Part shown: positions 10,717 through 24,247 of the stretch, one piece after another | How positions within the stretch are numbered: position 1 is the first letter of the stretch | Layout of the letters: every line of letters starts with the position of its first letter | DNA from: Apium graveolens | Lineage: Eukaryota; Streptophyta; Magnoliopsida; Apiales; Apiaceae | DNA: 64,000 nucleotides | Direction: 5' to 3' | Assembly (NCBI RefSeq): GCF_009905375.1 | Contig: NC_133653.1 | Location: 59,895,956-59,959,955 of the forward strand | The notes under the pieces: model-generated | Databases searched by the model: none | Seen by the model: the letters and a program-made list of their open reading frames with translations, nothing else | What the model was told of the DNA's origin: nothing | Translations under genes and position numbers: made by a program

Positions 10717-11638
10717 GGAGTCATATTTAGAGGGAAGAGGCAGACGCACAAATTTTTGACCATGGCCCAGGCCAATAAGATGCTACGAAAAGGAAATGAG
10801 GCTTACCTAGCCTTTGTGGTGGACACGCAGAAAGAGGTGCCCAACTTACAAGACATTCCGATAGTCAACGAATTTGAAGATGTATTCCCACAAGACCTTC
10901 CGAGACTACCACCCGATAGAGTGATTGAATTTGCTATTGGGTTGGCCCCAGGAACGGCGCCAATTTCAAAGGCACCTTACAGGTTAGCCCCATTAGAGAT
11001 GAAGGAATTGGCTACCCAATTACAGGAACTTTTGGATAAGGGTATGATAAGACCCAGTATATTTTTGTGGGGAGCACCGATATTATTTGTTAAGAAGAAA
11101 GATGGGAGCATGAGGCTGTGCATCGACTACCGAGAGTTGAACAAGCTAACCATAAAGAACAGGTACCTGTTACCCAGAATAGACGATCTGTTTGACCAAC
11201 TAAAGGATGATGTTTAGTTTTCCAAGATTGACCTGAGAACTGGATATCACCAACTAAAGATTAAACCCGAAGATATTCCAAAAACTGCGTTCCGTACCAG
11301 GTATGGGCACTATGAGTTCTTGGTAATGTCGTTTGGATTAACCAACGCCCCAGCAGCTTCCATGGATTTAATGAATAGAGTATTCAAGAAGTACTTGGAC
11401 AAGTGTGTGATAGTTTTTATTGATGACATTTTAATCTACTCAAGGACCGAGGCAGAACATGCAGAGCATTTGAGGATAGCTCTAAGAATACTCCGAGAAG
11501 AACAGTTGTTTGCGAAATTCTCGAAGTGTAAATTCTGGCGGAATGAAGTACAGTTTTTGGGACATGTGATCAATAAGGAAGGAGTATTGGTCGACCCCTC
11601 CAAGATAGAGGCGGTCTCAAATTGGGAAATGCCAACCA
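10717..11638 (+). pseudogene. pol: Tekay reverse transcriptase (broken, then split by a solo LTR)
   Basis: Visible blocks in order: Pro-Tyr-Arg-Leu-Ala-Pro (about 10975), Gly-Met-Ile-Arg-Pro-Ser (11041), Leu-Cys-Ile-Asp-Tyr-Arg-Glu-Leu-Asn (11116), Lys-Ile-Asp-Leu-Arg-Thr-Gly-Tyr (11225) and the catalytic Phe-Ile-Asp-Asp-Ile-Leu (about 11418). A TAG stop interrupts at 11215. The domain breaks off at 11638 just before the RNase H connection, where a 3.4-kb LTR is inserted. The reading resumes at 15079. Confidence 0.92.
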
Positions 11639-14600
11639 TGTAATATCTGGGATATACCGTGTAATTATTTTTGCTAATTAAATAATTATTATGTGTGTTC
11701 AGTATCTATTCTGTGAATTAACTGTTAAGTGTTATTTGTATTTGAATATTCAAAAATAGTATTAATTGAGTATTTCAATTTTTATATGTCCAAAATAAAA
11801 TATAGATAATTGTCATATCTTCCTAACTATTTTTATGTTGATTTATGAATTTATATGAATCATATGAAATTTATAGAATCTTTTTCCGAGTATTTAAAAT
11901 CTATTTTATAAAAACGGGAACCAACCGACGTCAACCGTTGTTACGTTTTTGGAACCCGAAACTCTTCCGAGAACTCCTTCCTAACCTAATTGTAATATTC
12001 CGAGCATTTTCCATGTTTCGACTTTTTCGATCCGGCGTACGGTTTGTCCTGCGCGGGTCCCGGCGTAATATTTTCGATACAGTATTCGTTTCGGTAAATC
12101 AATAAAAACCCGTATTTTCGATAAACGGGAGCTTTTTATTAAACTATCACAATTATCACTTCGTAATACGTGTAACCAGGCGCTGAGACCAAGACCGCAG
12201 TACAAATTGTACTGATTTGGATAATTATCTCGAAAACTGATACCGTTTGGATCAGTTTTTACAAATAAACGTACCATTTTATATCCGGAATGATCCAACG
12301 GGATACTAATTTTCCGTAAATATAAATAGCCTTTTACCGTATTTTATTTCGTACCAAAATCATTTGCAGTCAGATAAATATATAATTTTACAGAGAAAAA
12401 TCCTATATTCATAAACTGTTTCAAGAATCAAACCAACTTTTGAAGGTGTTATTGATCTTTGTTTGCAAAGCTCGAGTACTGGATTTGAAGGTCTTCAGAA
12501 GCTCTATCAGAATCTGTAATCCATACACCTGCAGAATCAAAGGTTTAATTTCTAAAAATTTATTTATTTTCGAATTATTTTTATGAAAAATATGAATTTT
12601 TGTTCGGATGATTGTTTGTATGATTTGATGATTGCATGTTGTAGAGCTTGTTTTTCTGATGATTTTGGTATATTATACGTCTGATTTGGAGTTCAATAAC
12701 ATGTTCAAATTTGATTTTGATTTTCGAATTTTAAAATTAGGGTTTATAACCCGTATGAATGTTTTCAATTGAAATTTTGGGGTTTTTGATTCAGGGGTTA
12801 TTAGCTGTTGATTTATAGTGGGTTGTGTTCCTTATGAAATTTGCAATCGATTGATATATAGCTCATTAACAGAGGATGCTTGAATTGAAGGGAGTTGTGT
12901 TTTAAAGATTTACGATGTTCGCCGGAAACCGGCGATGTTCTTGGCCAACTTCCGGCCAGAACAGGGATGATTAGAATGTTTTGATTGCATGAACAAGTTC
13001 CTGGCGTTGTGTAGTATTGATCTGGAGGTGTTGGTGGGGTGAGGACGCCGGGATCGTCTTCTCCGGCCATCCCCGATTTTCCGGCGACTAGAACTGAAAA
13101 TTACAGTTTAGTCCCTAGTTTTGAAGATGGTGAAGTTTAGTCCCTGTAGTTTGCAAAGTTTTCAAAAATAGGATTCCTGTTTATAAAATGTTTAAAAATC
13201 ATATTTCTTATTTATTTTTATTATAAAAATTCATTTTTAATTTCTGAAAATTCTAAAAAAATTAGTATTTTAATTCCGAAAATTATTTTTAATTCAAAAA
13301 TAAATCTGAATTAATTAGTTAATTAATTTCAGTTAATTTTTAATTGATTAATTGGTCAATTAATTCGAAAATTAATTGATTAATTGATTTAATTAATTAT
13401 TAATTGATTTTAATTAATTATTTAATTAGATTTAATTATTTAAAAATGATTTAAAAATTCCGAAAAATAGTTTCGAGCTTTAAAATATTATTCTAAATTA
13501 TTTCCAAGGCTCGATAATTATTATAAAATTGTTTCGGAGCCAGAATTGGCTAGCCGAACCCTGTTTATTAACTCGAAATTGATCCAACGACCCGTTTTAA
13601 TTCCGAAAAATGTTTTAAAAATCATTTTAAATACCCGAAAGCCTATTTATAACCCGAGACTTCTTTATAAATGATTTGTCATTGATTATGTGATGTATTA
13701 TGTGTTATATGTGACTTGTTGATTGACTATCGGTCTATACAGTCAGTGTTTACTTGATTATTGCATAACTTTCAATCCGTTAATCGGATTTGGGTAAAAC
13801 GAAGGGTAGATATAAGTATGTGTTGAATAGAATCCTATGAGTTGATGATTGATAGATGCTTATAATATATGAGCAGAAGAGGCAAGACGTAGGAAAGGGA
13901 AACAGGTAGTTGAGGAGTAAGACGATTGTGATTGGAAGCGAGTGCAGGATAGTAAGCTAATACCAGACAAGTGTTCTGAACTTTCTCGAGATATTGTAGT
14001 ACTTGATAGTCTTGTTGACATTGCAAGTGCTTTGAAGCACAGAAACCTAAACCCTGATTTCAATTATCGTTCTTGAGCCATGAACCATATTCTTTCTAAG
14101 CCATTGATTATTGTATACCCAAACACGAACCACAAATCTACGATACTACTCCACAAATACATACAAACTAAATACCAAACACTGAATTAAATTATTATAT
14201 ACTCAACCTATGGTATCTTATGCTTTGAAAGACCAAATTTTTGAAACCCTGAAACATTGATTCCTTTGTTATCCAATTCTTTCATTACCCAACATCCAAG
14301 CCTTGAAAGTACCTTGTTGATGCACACAAGGGTTGAAACCCTTTCATTGTTAAACACTCACTGTTGTTAATGACTCTGATTATTGTTTATTATTGTTTAA
14401 TTTTGTTATTATGTTAGAATTGGATTGTTTTATAAAATTGTGGACCAGATTCGTGGTCAGACCATATAATGGTCAAGTTAGGCCAATGTGTGCCTTGGAT
14501 CCAGTAGTTAGAGCAATGCTGTGTGCTTTGCTCGGGGTTAGTGCGTGACTGATCAGCAGCCTAACCTTGGTTTTAAAATAAAAATATAGTATCCAGTTCT

Positions 14601-15073
14601 AAATCATAATCCATTGTTCACTTGATATCATAACAATATTCACTTGATGATCATTATTCTCAGTTTTGTCATTGTGACTTGCTGAGCTAGTTAGCTCATT
14701 TGTGCGATGTTGTTTATACTTTTTCCAGTTAAAAAGGAACCAGTTGGTAGCAAGGATCCCCAATCCAGTGCGAGAGCTAGGGATTAAGGCTGTTGAAGCT
14801 AAGCTAGTAGTCTTCTTTTGGAATAATGTAAATTTGTAAAAGTTTGTAATATGTTTAATACTTAGTTTGAGTTTGAATGGTTGGGATTTAATCGGTATGT
14901 AATATATTAGTGTGTTTGGCTTGTGTGCATACTTTAACTTGTTGCGATCCGTGGTAGTTGGTAAGTAGGGTCACTGCATATTATTATTATTATCTTTATT
15001 ATTGTTATAAGCAGGTTATAAACAGTGTGTGTGTGGACCCCAAACTTCTGACCCGGGTTTGGAGGGCGCCACA
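11639..15073 (+). mobile_element. Solo LTR, Tekay-like, inserted in Tekay pol
   Basis: A 3435-bp block starts TGTAATATCTGG and ends GGCGCCACA, flanked by AACCA at 11634-11638 and 15074-15078. Removing it with one duplication restores the RT to RNase H junction. It has no primer site, purine tract or pol motif, so it is a solo LTR left by LTR-LTR recombination. The end (CTGACCCGGGTTTGGAGGGC) resembles the Tekay LTR end and the starts of LTR A and LTR B in reverse. A TATA-like TATAAATA lies near 12320. The internal 13190-13480 stretch is extremely AT-rich. No genes. Confidence 0.9.
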
Positions 15074-15078
15074 AACCA

Positions 15079-17219
15079 CACCCACAGAGGTAAGGAGTTT
15101 CATAGGATTGGCCGGCTACTATCATAGATTTGTACAAGATTTTGCAAAGATCGCAGCCCCTTTAACATGACTTACTCGTAAGATAGAGAAGTTTGAATGG
15201 ACAGAGAAATGCGAGAGCAGTTTTCAAGAATTGAAGAGAAGATTGGTGACGGCCCCTGTTTTGGCGTTGCCAGACGGAAAAGGGGATTTTGTGATATATA
15301 GTGACGCGTCGCACAAAGGATTAGGGTGCTTGCTTATGCAGCACGGTAAAGTGATCACGTATGCGTCAAGACAACTGAAGGAATACGAGATTAGATATCC
15401 TACTCATGACCTTGAGCTCGCGGCAATAGTTTTTTCCTTAAAGATTTGGAGGCACTACTTGTATGGAGAGAAGTGCGAGATTTTCACAGACCATAAGATC
15501 CTCAAGTACATATTCATGCAGAAAGAGCTCAACATGCGTTAGAGAAGATGGTTAGAGCTAATCAAGGACTATGATTGTGAGATTCTCTGTCATCCAGGGA
15601 AAGCCAATGTGGTGGTTGACGCCCTTAGTAGGAAGGAAAGACTCAAAATGATAATATCTTCGGAGGAATTGATAAGGGATTTCGAGAAAATGGAGATAGA
15701 AGTAAAGGTAACCGGAGCCGGCACCGAAAAGCTGTTCGAGATCGCAATGCAGCCAGAGTTATTGTAAAAGATTAGATTGTGCCAAGAAAAAGTAATGAAT
15801 GAAGGTGGAGAGTCAATGACTGGAGAAGAGATCCATACCGAGAGAGATGATAAGGGGATAATGAGGTATTTCTATAGGATTTGGGTTCCGAATGTGCAAG
15901 AGCTTAAATACGAGATTTTGGATGAAATCCATAGTTCAAGGTATTCCATTCACCCGGGGAGCACCAAGATGTATAGGGATTTAAAGGAATATTACTGGTG
16001 GCCCAACATGAAGAGGGACGTAGAAGAATGGGTAAGCAAATGTTTGACTTGCCAAAGAGTAAAGGCGGAGCACTAGAGACCCAGTGGATTTTTACGACCC
16101 CTGGAGGTTCCCGAATGGAAATGGGAACAGATAGCTATGGATTTTGTTGTAGGCTTACCAAGGACGAAAGCCAATCATTATGCCATATGGGTAATTATAG
16201 ACCGACTAACAAAGTCAGCTCACTTTATTCCAATCAATGATAGATACACAATCGCTAGATTGGTGGACATTTACCTTAAGGAAATAGTGACGCGACATGG
16301 AGTCCCAGCGTCCATTGTCTCAGACTGAGACCCCAGATTCAACTCCAGATTTTGGAGGAGCTTTCAAGAATGTGCGAGAACCAAATTAAACATAAGTACC
16401 GCTTACCATCCCCAAACGGACGAGAAAAGTGAAAGGACCATCCAGACACTAGAGGATATGTTGAGAGTCTGTGCAATAGACATTAAAGGAAGTTGGGATG
16501 ATCACTTGCCATTGATTGAGTTTTCTTATAATAATAGCTTTCATGCCAGCATCAGAATGCCGCCTAACGAGGCCCTGTACGGAAGAAGGTGTCGATCTCC
16601 CTTATATTGGGATGAAGTGGGAGAGCGAAAGATGCTCGGACCCGAAGTGGTCCAAAGGACCAAAGACATAGTGGATCTCATTAGAGGACGGATTGTAGAA
16701 GCCCAAGACCGACAGAAAAGGTATGCAGACTTAGCTCGAAAGGACAAGGAGTATGAAGTAGGGGACTTAGTACTGCTAAAGGTATCCCCTTGGAAAGGAT
16801 TGATGAGGTTCGGAAAGAAAGGGAAACTAAGCCCAAGATACATTGGACCTTTTGAGATACTAAGACGTATTTGGAAGTTAGCTTACGAGCTAGCCCTACC
16901 CCCGAACCTACAACAAGTTCATAATTTGTTCCATGTGTCAATGCTAAGGAAGTATTATCGGGATGCCAGGCACATAGTGGAATACGAGCATGTGGACATG
17001 CAACCAGACATGACTTACGTGGAGCAACCAGTGAAGATTATGGATAAAAAGAAGCAAGTGCTTCGGAACAAGGTAATCAACCTAGTCAGAGTGCTATGGC
17101 AGAATCATAATGTGGAGGAGTCAACTGGGGAACTAAAAAGCGCAATGCTAGAAAAATACCCCCCATTTGTTTTCTATCTGATTCCGGGACAAAATCCTTT
17201 TAAGGAGGGGAGACTGTAA
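15079..17219 (+). pseudogene. pol: Tekay RNase H, integrase and chromodomain (broken)
   Basis: One frame carries all domains but has stops at 15168, 15540, 15765, 16074 and 16326. RNase H is seen at 15290-15500 (Tyr-Ser-Asp-Ala-Ser and Thr-Asp-His). The integrase HHCC finger is at about 15920-16070, and its core has Asp in Met-Asp-Phe-Val-Val-Gly-Leu (16137), Asp in Val-Ser-Asp (16323) and Glu in Ser-Glu-Arg (16428). The C-terminal domain follows, with a chromodomain of the Tekay type at about 17020-17160. Chromodomains of this group are thought to guide integration to heterochromatin. Here the Trp of the Thr-Trp-Glu motif is Gly. The final stop lies in the 3' LTR start. Confidence 0.92.
17201..17214 (+). 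other. Polypurine tract of Tekay element
   Basis: A purine-rich AAGGAGGGGAGA lies immediately before the 3' LTR and overlaps the last codons of pol. Confidence 0.85.
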
Positions 17220-20200
17220 TAACCCCAAAAATTTTGGACTTTTTGAAATCCTTATGAATAGTGATTTTGCTGATTATGTAAATTAAGAAAATTTTTCATG
17301 CCACACCATGTAGGAGTTCTTTTATTGATATTCTGAGATCTTATTAGTACTCCATAAAGTAAATGAGTGTATGTAAAGATCGTCAGAATCCAAATTCGAA
17401 CACTTTGATTTTTCCCGAAAATCCACCAGATACCGAAAGAATTGAGTATAAGGTAACATGATTAAAATGATTTAAATTCAAGGATTATGAGAGAGGATCA
17501 TAAAAGGAATATAAAATATTGAGAAAGGTTAGGGGAACCCAAGTAATAAGATCCCGGATATGATCCCTCAAACGATGAACCAGAACGAAAGTTAAGTGAA
17601 CCGTATAACAGATAAGCGATCATTAGCCAAGTAATTAAGGGTTAATCAAAGAGGTTAGTGGATGATGATGTCATCACACCATAAGGGGAAGACAAGTGTT
17701 AAAAAGATGACACAACCATCGTGACATAAGCATGACAAGTGAGATTGTTTTGTTGGATGATTCTTGGCCAAGTAAAACTTACCATGGAAAAAACCTAAAA
17801 GTAGAAAAGCCATAAAAAGAATTAATTAACTAATTTATTTCACAAAACATCAAATTGACTTTTCTTTCCAAGAAGAGAAGCTCTTCCCCCCCATTTCAAG
17901 AAAAAGAAATCCAACACTCAAGATCCAAGCTTTGTTAATTTGCAAGGTAATTATCCAAGGTCCCTTATGATTATTTATGGCTATCCTAGGAGTTTAAGCT
18001 CCAAATTCATTCACAATATTTTTCAATATATTATTGAAGAAAAGAGTGAATAGTGTTTTCAAGAATTTTAAATTGTTTGATCTTGTGTTTTTGGTTAGAT
18101 TTAGCTTTGGTAAGGACTTGCAAGGGCTATTCCAAGCTTCTTAGTTACTTCTACTCACCAAGGAAGGTAAAACCTCATACCCTAAGCTTTACTTTGAGTA
18201 TTTAGGAGTGGTTTTGAATAATATAGTTCATGAGAAACATGATTCTTGTATGTTTAGAGTTTGGATGGATTTGTAATGATTTTGATTTATAAATCTTGGT
18301 TATTGGTTAATGAACCTTAAGTATAGTTAGTAGCTCTTGTTGTGATTGAATGAGTTGGGAAAATCATGAGGTTATGGACTGATGTAGTAAGGTTTGGATG
18401 AATTTTGGTTGTATTGGTGGTTATGAGTTGATTTGTGGTCGACTGGAGTAGTTTAAAACTTGGTAATCGCGTAAACATAGTCGTCGTAATGCCCATTTTT
18501 ATTCAACTGCTTGTTTTAGTGTTCGGGACAGAAAGATAACTGACAAATTGTAACTTTTCCATGATTAGCTAGATCGTGTCATAAGCTTCATTTTGATATG
18601 TGGTTCGCTTGAATCCGATGTACGGTTTAGGAGAAACAACCGTTTTAAGTAACGGCGTTTCGCGAACGAACCATTATCCCTCCACTTACTTTGAAACCTT
18701 GATTAAAGCCCTTAAATGACTAATTGGAGTAAGAAACAATTATGTAAGGTTAATTGGTCAGTTGGTAGAGTACTCGCGAAAGAGTCGCCTTAAAATTCGT
18801 AACAGTTAATTTTATAAAAATGGTGGAGCCGAGGTACTCGAGCGACTTATATGAATCATGGTCAGTTGGTAGGGTCCAATTGGTTAAAGTCTAGTTTCTT
18901 AAGAGACCGTGGTTTAATTCCAACTTATATGTTGTTTATAGGTTAGCAGACTCGCCTCAGGCCTTTTACCACCCCCATTCACTCAGGCAAGTTTTCTACC
19001 CGTTATACTGTTGTTGTGATGTATATATTTGTTTGTGCATTATCTTCTGATAAGTGCATAGTTGTTATTAGCAAGTCTTGCGATATATTGGAGCATGTTG
19101 ATATGATATATATATATATATTTGCATGTCTGTTCAGTAATTTTGATATCTCATTGTTAATTCAATTAATTATAAACTGCATAATACCTATGCTAGAGAT
19201 AAGCAGTACTTGCGTATACCCTTAATATAAGGGACCCAGAGTTGAACATTTTCTATACCGCGAGGCGATGTTCCCGAGTATATTATATATATATATATAT
19301 ATAGTTTTCAAAATAATTAAATGAATAATGTTTATTCGATAGTTTTATATTATAAATGAATATTATTTTGAATATTCATTTGAGGACTTATGACTTTGCT
19401 TATTTTATTTAATGAATATTATTCTGAATATTCATTCAAGGACTTACGACTCCGCTTATTTTATTAAATAATATTCTTTATTTTATTAAAGAATAATATT
19501 TCGATATTTGCCAAGTATTCGGAAAATAATTGATACTATCAAATCATTCCTACTTTAAATATTTCCAGAGATTATTTTCAAACTTTATCAAAACTATTTT
19601 TGGAAGGTTAGAGCGGATCCCAAAACTCGTTTTCAAATTTAAGATCTTCCTTTTGAAGGAGATTTAAATACTCGCTCAAAAATCTGAGGGATCCGGCTCC
19701 GTGATGTATTTTTATATTCGCAACAAGGTTGCTGTTTTGATAAAAGAGTTTTTGATTACTTACCCAACACTCGGGAAGTAAAATTCTTGGAATAAGTTAA
19801 TCCATTAACAGGCATCGCTTGGGAAATATCGGTGAGTTTTCCTTTCCAACTAGATACTACTTCTTGGTGGAGCCGTATCAACAAGTTTCTACTTGGGGAA
19901 TGGGGGGACGAGCTTTACGTTTTAGAGTCATGGATTTCATCTGAACTAGGAGTGGTGTAAGTGGTCGAGTGGCGCCGGCCCAGCCTTATTATATTGGCCC
20001 AAATGGCCCGAAAGTTCCGCTAAGACGGTCAATTCCTTAGAAGTCCAGTGTTCGGTTGACAAGTAAATCCGATTGTTCTCCTCTACATGTAGAAAATGGT
20101 GGGGTTGCACTACTGTGACTGATGATCGTGAGTGGTCATCCTGGCGCGGAAAACTCCTGTAATGAGTTTATCATCCAGTTTGGATATTTTTGCAACACTA

Positions 20201-21030
20201 CCCAGAGCATTTCGATAGAAAGGCTACGGATGGGTGATTGCTGAAGTGTTGACAGGGTCAAGTGGTTATAATGATGTTTCCATCAAATGAAGTATCTCGT
20301 AACTTCATTTCCTTTAAACAATATTTCAAAGATTGAATCTATTCAAGTCTTTTGTTGTATTCCCATTTATGTGAGGAACCTTTGAAAACTTATTATACTT
20401 TGAACAATGGTAGTTCGAGTAGTTTTCTAAAATGATATAAGCATATTGAAGTATTTGGTAACTTCATCTTCCTTTAAGCTTATATCCAGTAAGTAATTAT
20501 CTTACACTTGATAAAGATTTCCAGTAGGTTATCTATTTAGATACTTACATTATTGATTAAACTATATATTATTTTGCGAGCTGTAATGCTCACTCTTGCT
20601 TCATTTCTTTATCACACAACAACAGTTAGGAAGGATGGCCAGACTCAAGCAGACCCAGCGCAAGAGCGTGGGAATCATCCCGCGTCTTCCCGTTGACATC
20701 ATAGCTGCCAAAGCTGCATAGGTAGATCTATCTGTAGGCCAGGCATTCTACTTTTGGGAATCAATTATGTATAATTATAACTTGTGTTGGATAATGGCAA
20801 CTAACTGTAAACTTATTAAGTAATCATTTTGGGTTGTAATAACTTTTAAATTATGGATTCAAGGACTTGTACTTATTTCAATTTCATCTCTGAGACTATA
20901 ACGTGTTGTGGTGTGTGTTATTATGGGATCACAGCATGAGGGTATTTACTTTTAATTAAGATAAGTGATATTTATGGAAAGAAAGACCGTGACGACCCGG
21001 ATCCCCGACCCCGGATCTGGGGGTGTTACA
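17215..21030 (+). mobile_element. 3' LTR of Tekay element
   Basis: 3816 bp, collinear with 3931-7751. The 3' LTR lacks a few short stretches and has a different segment around 18856-18870, where a second copy of the tRNA D-arm-like word appears. It ends GTGTTACA at 21030 and is followed by TTAGT. Confidence 0.95.
20635..20721 (+). pseudogene. 3' LTR copy of the short H3-like ORF
   Basis: It opens MARLKQTQRKSVG, agreeing with the histone H3 N-terminus at 10 of 13 positions, including Ser10. Where the 5' LTR copy has GAG before GTAG, this copy has a TAG stop, giving 28 residues. The putative splice signal GTAGAT is kept. Confidence 0.4.
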
Positions 21031-21035
21031 TTAGT

Positions 21036-22526
21036 TACCTGTGTAGATCCTGTAAGAAAAGAATCATGAGTACCTAAATCTCTCTGTTCTTTTAAAGTGA
21101 TCTCATCACTTCTCACATCACTCATGTCATGACTTATAACAGTCAGAGCTTCCTCACAAGAATTAACTAAATCATGACCCTCATCTACCTCTCCTTTTAC
21201 CAAGCAAAGATCATTCTTCTCTGTTATTTTATTTTTCACTAAATCTTTTCTCTCATTCTCACATGAAAGGCTCAGATTAATTTGTCCTACAGAAATAAGG
21301 GGTGGCTGAGAAGAGTTGTATGTGATCATATGACTAGAGGTATTCCTTTGTAAAGGTCTAATCATAGTCATGTCATCAGATAAAATAAAGTTTAAAGGAT
21401 TTGTACCCTGCGAAGTATCAACCATTATTATAGCCTTGAGTGGTTGCACCAAGATTGCTTCAATCTTATCTTGAGAAGTGATCAGTACAGCTGGATGTGT
21501 AGAACAGGAACAGCTTCATCAAGAATTGTTCTTTTGTCAAGAATGTTTTTCCTGTCAGGAATTGACCCCATAGTAGGATGTGATACTAAGTCTGCAACCG
21601 TACTTTGAACTGTTGGTTCTTATGTGACTTGAGGTGTACAAGCTTCTTCAATCCTGTGAACTGAAGGTTCTTGTGTGCTTCATTCAAAGATAGGATCATT
21701 GATAACAGGATCCAATCCAGCAATGTGCTTTTGATGAGATTTCTGGGGCATTAGCAGGTGCATCTTCACTTTGAGAAGATGGTTCTTGTGTACTGTACCC
21801 AATCTGTGGTGATTGAAGTTTGGTCTTTTTACTTTGGTAAACTGTTGAAGTCTGTGCCTTTCTCTTGATAGACTTCTGCAGACCAACTTCTTTTTCAATT
21901 TCAACTATCTTGGTTATTTAAGATGTAGTAACTGTCTGAACAGGAATTATCACTGTCTTGTCAGGAATTGCATGATACCTGTCAGGATGTGACAAAGATT
22001 TGTCGAGATTTGTAGATTCCTGGTCCAGAGCAATATCAACCAACACTGTAAGACCATCTGATTTCTTTTGAAACTTTTCTGCTGCCTTCATCAGTCTTCT
22101 TTTCTTAGGCTTAGCAGCTGCAATTAAACTTTGGTCTTCTTCTGCATTACCACCAGTTACCTCCACTGGTCTAGCAGGCTTCTTGAATACAATTACATCA
22201 ACATCGTCACTTTCAGTGTTTGATGATTCATCAACCAGCTTAACACCAACTCTAATTTTCCTTTTCTTTCTATCTGCATTCTCCTTGATTTTTGTTACTA
22301 ATGAGACACTTTTCTTCCTCACTCCACCTTTTTGCTCCAAAGATTTAGGTGAATGTGAAACAACCTTTAGACCTGATTGTCTCTTAGACATATCAGTCTT
22401 AGCTATTGTCTTTGATTTTGAAAATGATTCTTTTTGAGAAGAACCAGAGGTGATAGTGTGTTTCAATTTAATGGAAGAAAAATGGACACTTTGGTCAAGA
22501 ATAGGGTTGGATATTCCATGTTCCAC
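21036..22526 (-). pseudogene. Env-like ORF of S1, middle part, copy A of the duplication
   Basis: Open stretches on the minus strand at 22526-21918, 21904-21680 and 21452-21036 form a Ser-, Lys- and Asp-rich product with a very basic segment (Lys-Lys-Arg runs near 22250 and 22090). It is cut by the Tekay LTR at 21031 and would continue at 3930. 21036-21240 is single copy; the rest is duplicated at 24263-25671. It is the same type of protein as the S2 env-like ORF. Stops and frame changes make it non-functional. Confidence 0.65.
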
Positions 22527-23134
22527 AGTGTCAGGATTTGGAAAATTATATTTTTAAGGCATTTTGTTAGACAAAAACACCCACAATTCACGTGGTAAAA
22601 TTGTTCCTCTCCTGAAAGTATCTTTCCTTTTTGCTAAATCAGTCAGAGATTTAAAATTAATTTTAAAAATCATCAGAAGTTAATCTTTTTCAAAACTTTC
22701 ACCAGGTAAAAGATAAGTAAAAACCAGTTGTAAAATCCTAGTGTTACCAACACCATTCTGTTGTCATCAGGAAATAATGTGTAATAGCATCTGAATCCTT
22801 TCAAAATATGTACGCTTGATATGTTCGTTAATATTGAAATAGCTTAAGAATAGTTAGTTATACATCTGTGAATTATGAGTGTTAAGCGGATAAATATGTA
22901 ATCAACAATATTCAAATATGCAAACATCATAAGAATATGAACAATCATGATTATGAACCAGGATAGTAAACCACGGAGAATTTTTATTAATAAAAACTAT
23001 TAAATACAAGAAAGACTACACAAGAATATAACCCTAACTCCTAAGAACTGAAACTAATATCATTAATATCAATAGCAATATGATTAGTATTACCACAGTT
23101 AAAACAAGCTTTCCTAGGAGCATTAGGAATGTAC
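22527..23134 (-). other. Non-coding join between gag and env-like remains, copy A
   Basis: AT-rich sequence with many stops in all frames. Short fragments near 22560-22750 still look like the N-terminal side of the env-like ORF. Protease, integrase, RT and RNase H, expected here, are absent. Confidence 0.55.
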
Positions 23135-24247
23135 TTATAGTTGTTTGCCTTGTTTATTCCTTTTTTTTCCATTTCTACCTCTCTTAGACCTAGGTTTTGG
23201 AGTCTTAGCAGTTACCTCACAAATTTTCTTGTTTAACTGACTCTTAGAGAGAAGTCCTATATCTTTACTTTTCTTTTCTTGCATTTTAGGATCTTCTTTC
23301 TTTTTAGCAGGGACTCTAGGTTCAGCTTTCTCTTCAGCATTATTCTTAGAAGTGGAACAGAATTCATAGACAGACTCCACTCCTCTTTCATCAGTTCCAA
23401 CAAACTTAACCGGAGTAGTGTTATTGATGGATTTATTGATATTCCTATCAGTAAATTTATGATAACCTAGACATTCTTTCCAGTTTTTATCACTGATGAA
23501 ATCATGAACTTTCTTTCCTGAAGTCTTCCATGTTTTAAACACCTCTCTTTACTTTTCTATAAATTTCTCTAGTCTGGCATACCTGATGTTTATCTGAGTT
23601 TCAATATGTTGTGCATTCTTACATGCTTTTTTGTTCTCATGCATGCAAACTAACTCAGTTTCTAAGAAATCATTTATTTCTCTAAGCCTCTTAATATCAG
23701 CAATCAGACTATTACATTCAACAGTCTTACTTTTAAAAGTAACATATAAAGAGTATAAGATACTTTTCAGTTCAGAAAAATTATCAGTATCAATAGGAAA
23801 TATAACTGAAGGTACATTATCAGTTCCTGAGGCATCCTCCCCATGAGTTTCCATGAGTGTATAACATTCATCATCATTGTCAGTTCCTGATGAGTCCATC
23901 CAGTCGTTGTTGGAGTTTGTTGTGACCAAAGCTTTTCCCATTATCTTGGGGAACTCATTAACCATATGTCCCCTTTCATTACAGTTGTAACATGTCACCT
24001 TGGTCTTGTCAAACTTCCTTCCCTTAGTGTATTGACCATCACTCTTTCTGAACCTGCCTTTGCCTTTACCAGAGAACCTTCTGTTGAAATCACCTTTTCG
24101 ATGTGGTTTTGCAAACCTCATCCTTCTGAATCCTTTCACTAGCATTACATCCATTTCAACCACTTGAGGATCATCCATATCAATCTCAGAATCCTCTTCA
24201 GTATTTGTGTCAAGATCTGATATATCATCAGTATTTGACTCTTCCAT
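23135..24247 (-). pseudogene. gag: S1 gag C-terminal half, copy A
   Basis: Minus-strand stretches 24247-23549 and 23542-23135 match copy B closely. They include an acidic segment, a Gly/Arg-rich basic segment, a zinc knuckle (Cys-Tyr-Asn-Cys near 23990), a coiled-coil-like helix and a Lys-rich tail. The last Cys of the knuckle is Phe here but Cys in copy B. A stop at 23549 is shared with copy B. It begins inside gag because of the duplication breakpoint. Confidence 0.8.

Larger units (their letters stand above)
3931..21030 (+). mobile_element. Tekay (Del) chromovirus, Ty3/gypsy, full length with an internal insertion
   Basis: Long LTRs at 3931-7751 and 17215-21030 begin TGTAATAACCCC and end GTTACA. 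They are flanked by TTAGT at 3926-3930 and 21031-21035. An initiator-Met primer site follows the 5' LTR and a purine tract precedes the 3' LTR. The internal order is accessory ORF, gag, protease, RT, RNase H, integrase with a C-terminal chromodomain, which defines the chromovirus group. A solo LTR (11639-15073) splits pol. At least eight premature stops and two frameshifts make it inactive. It is inserted in the env-like region of S1. Confidence 0.95.
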
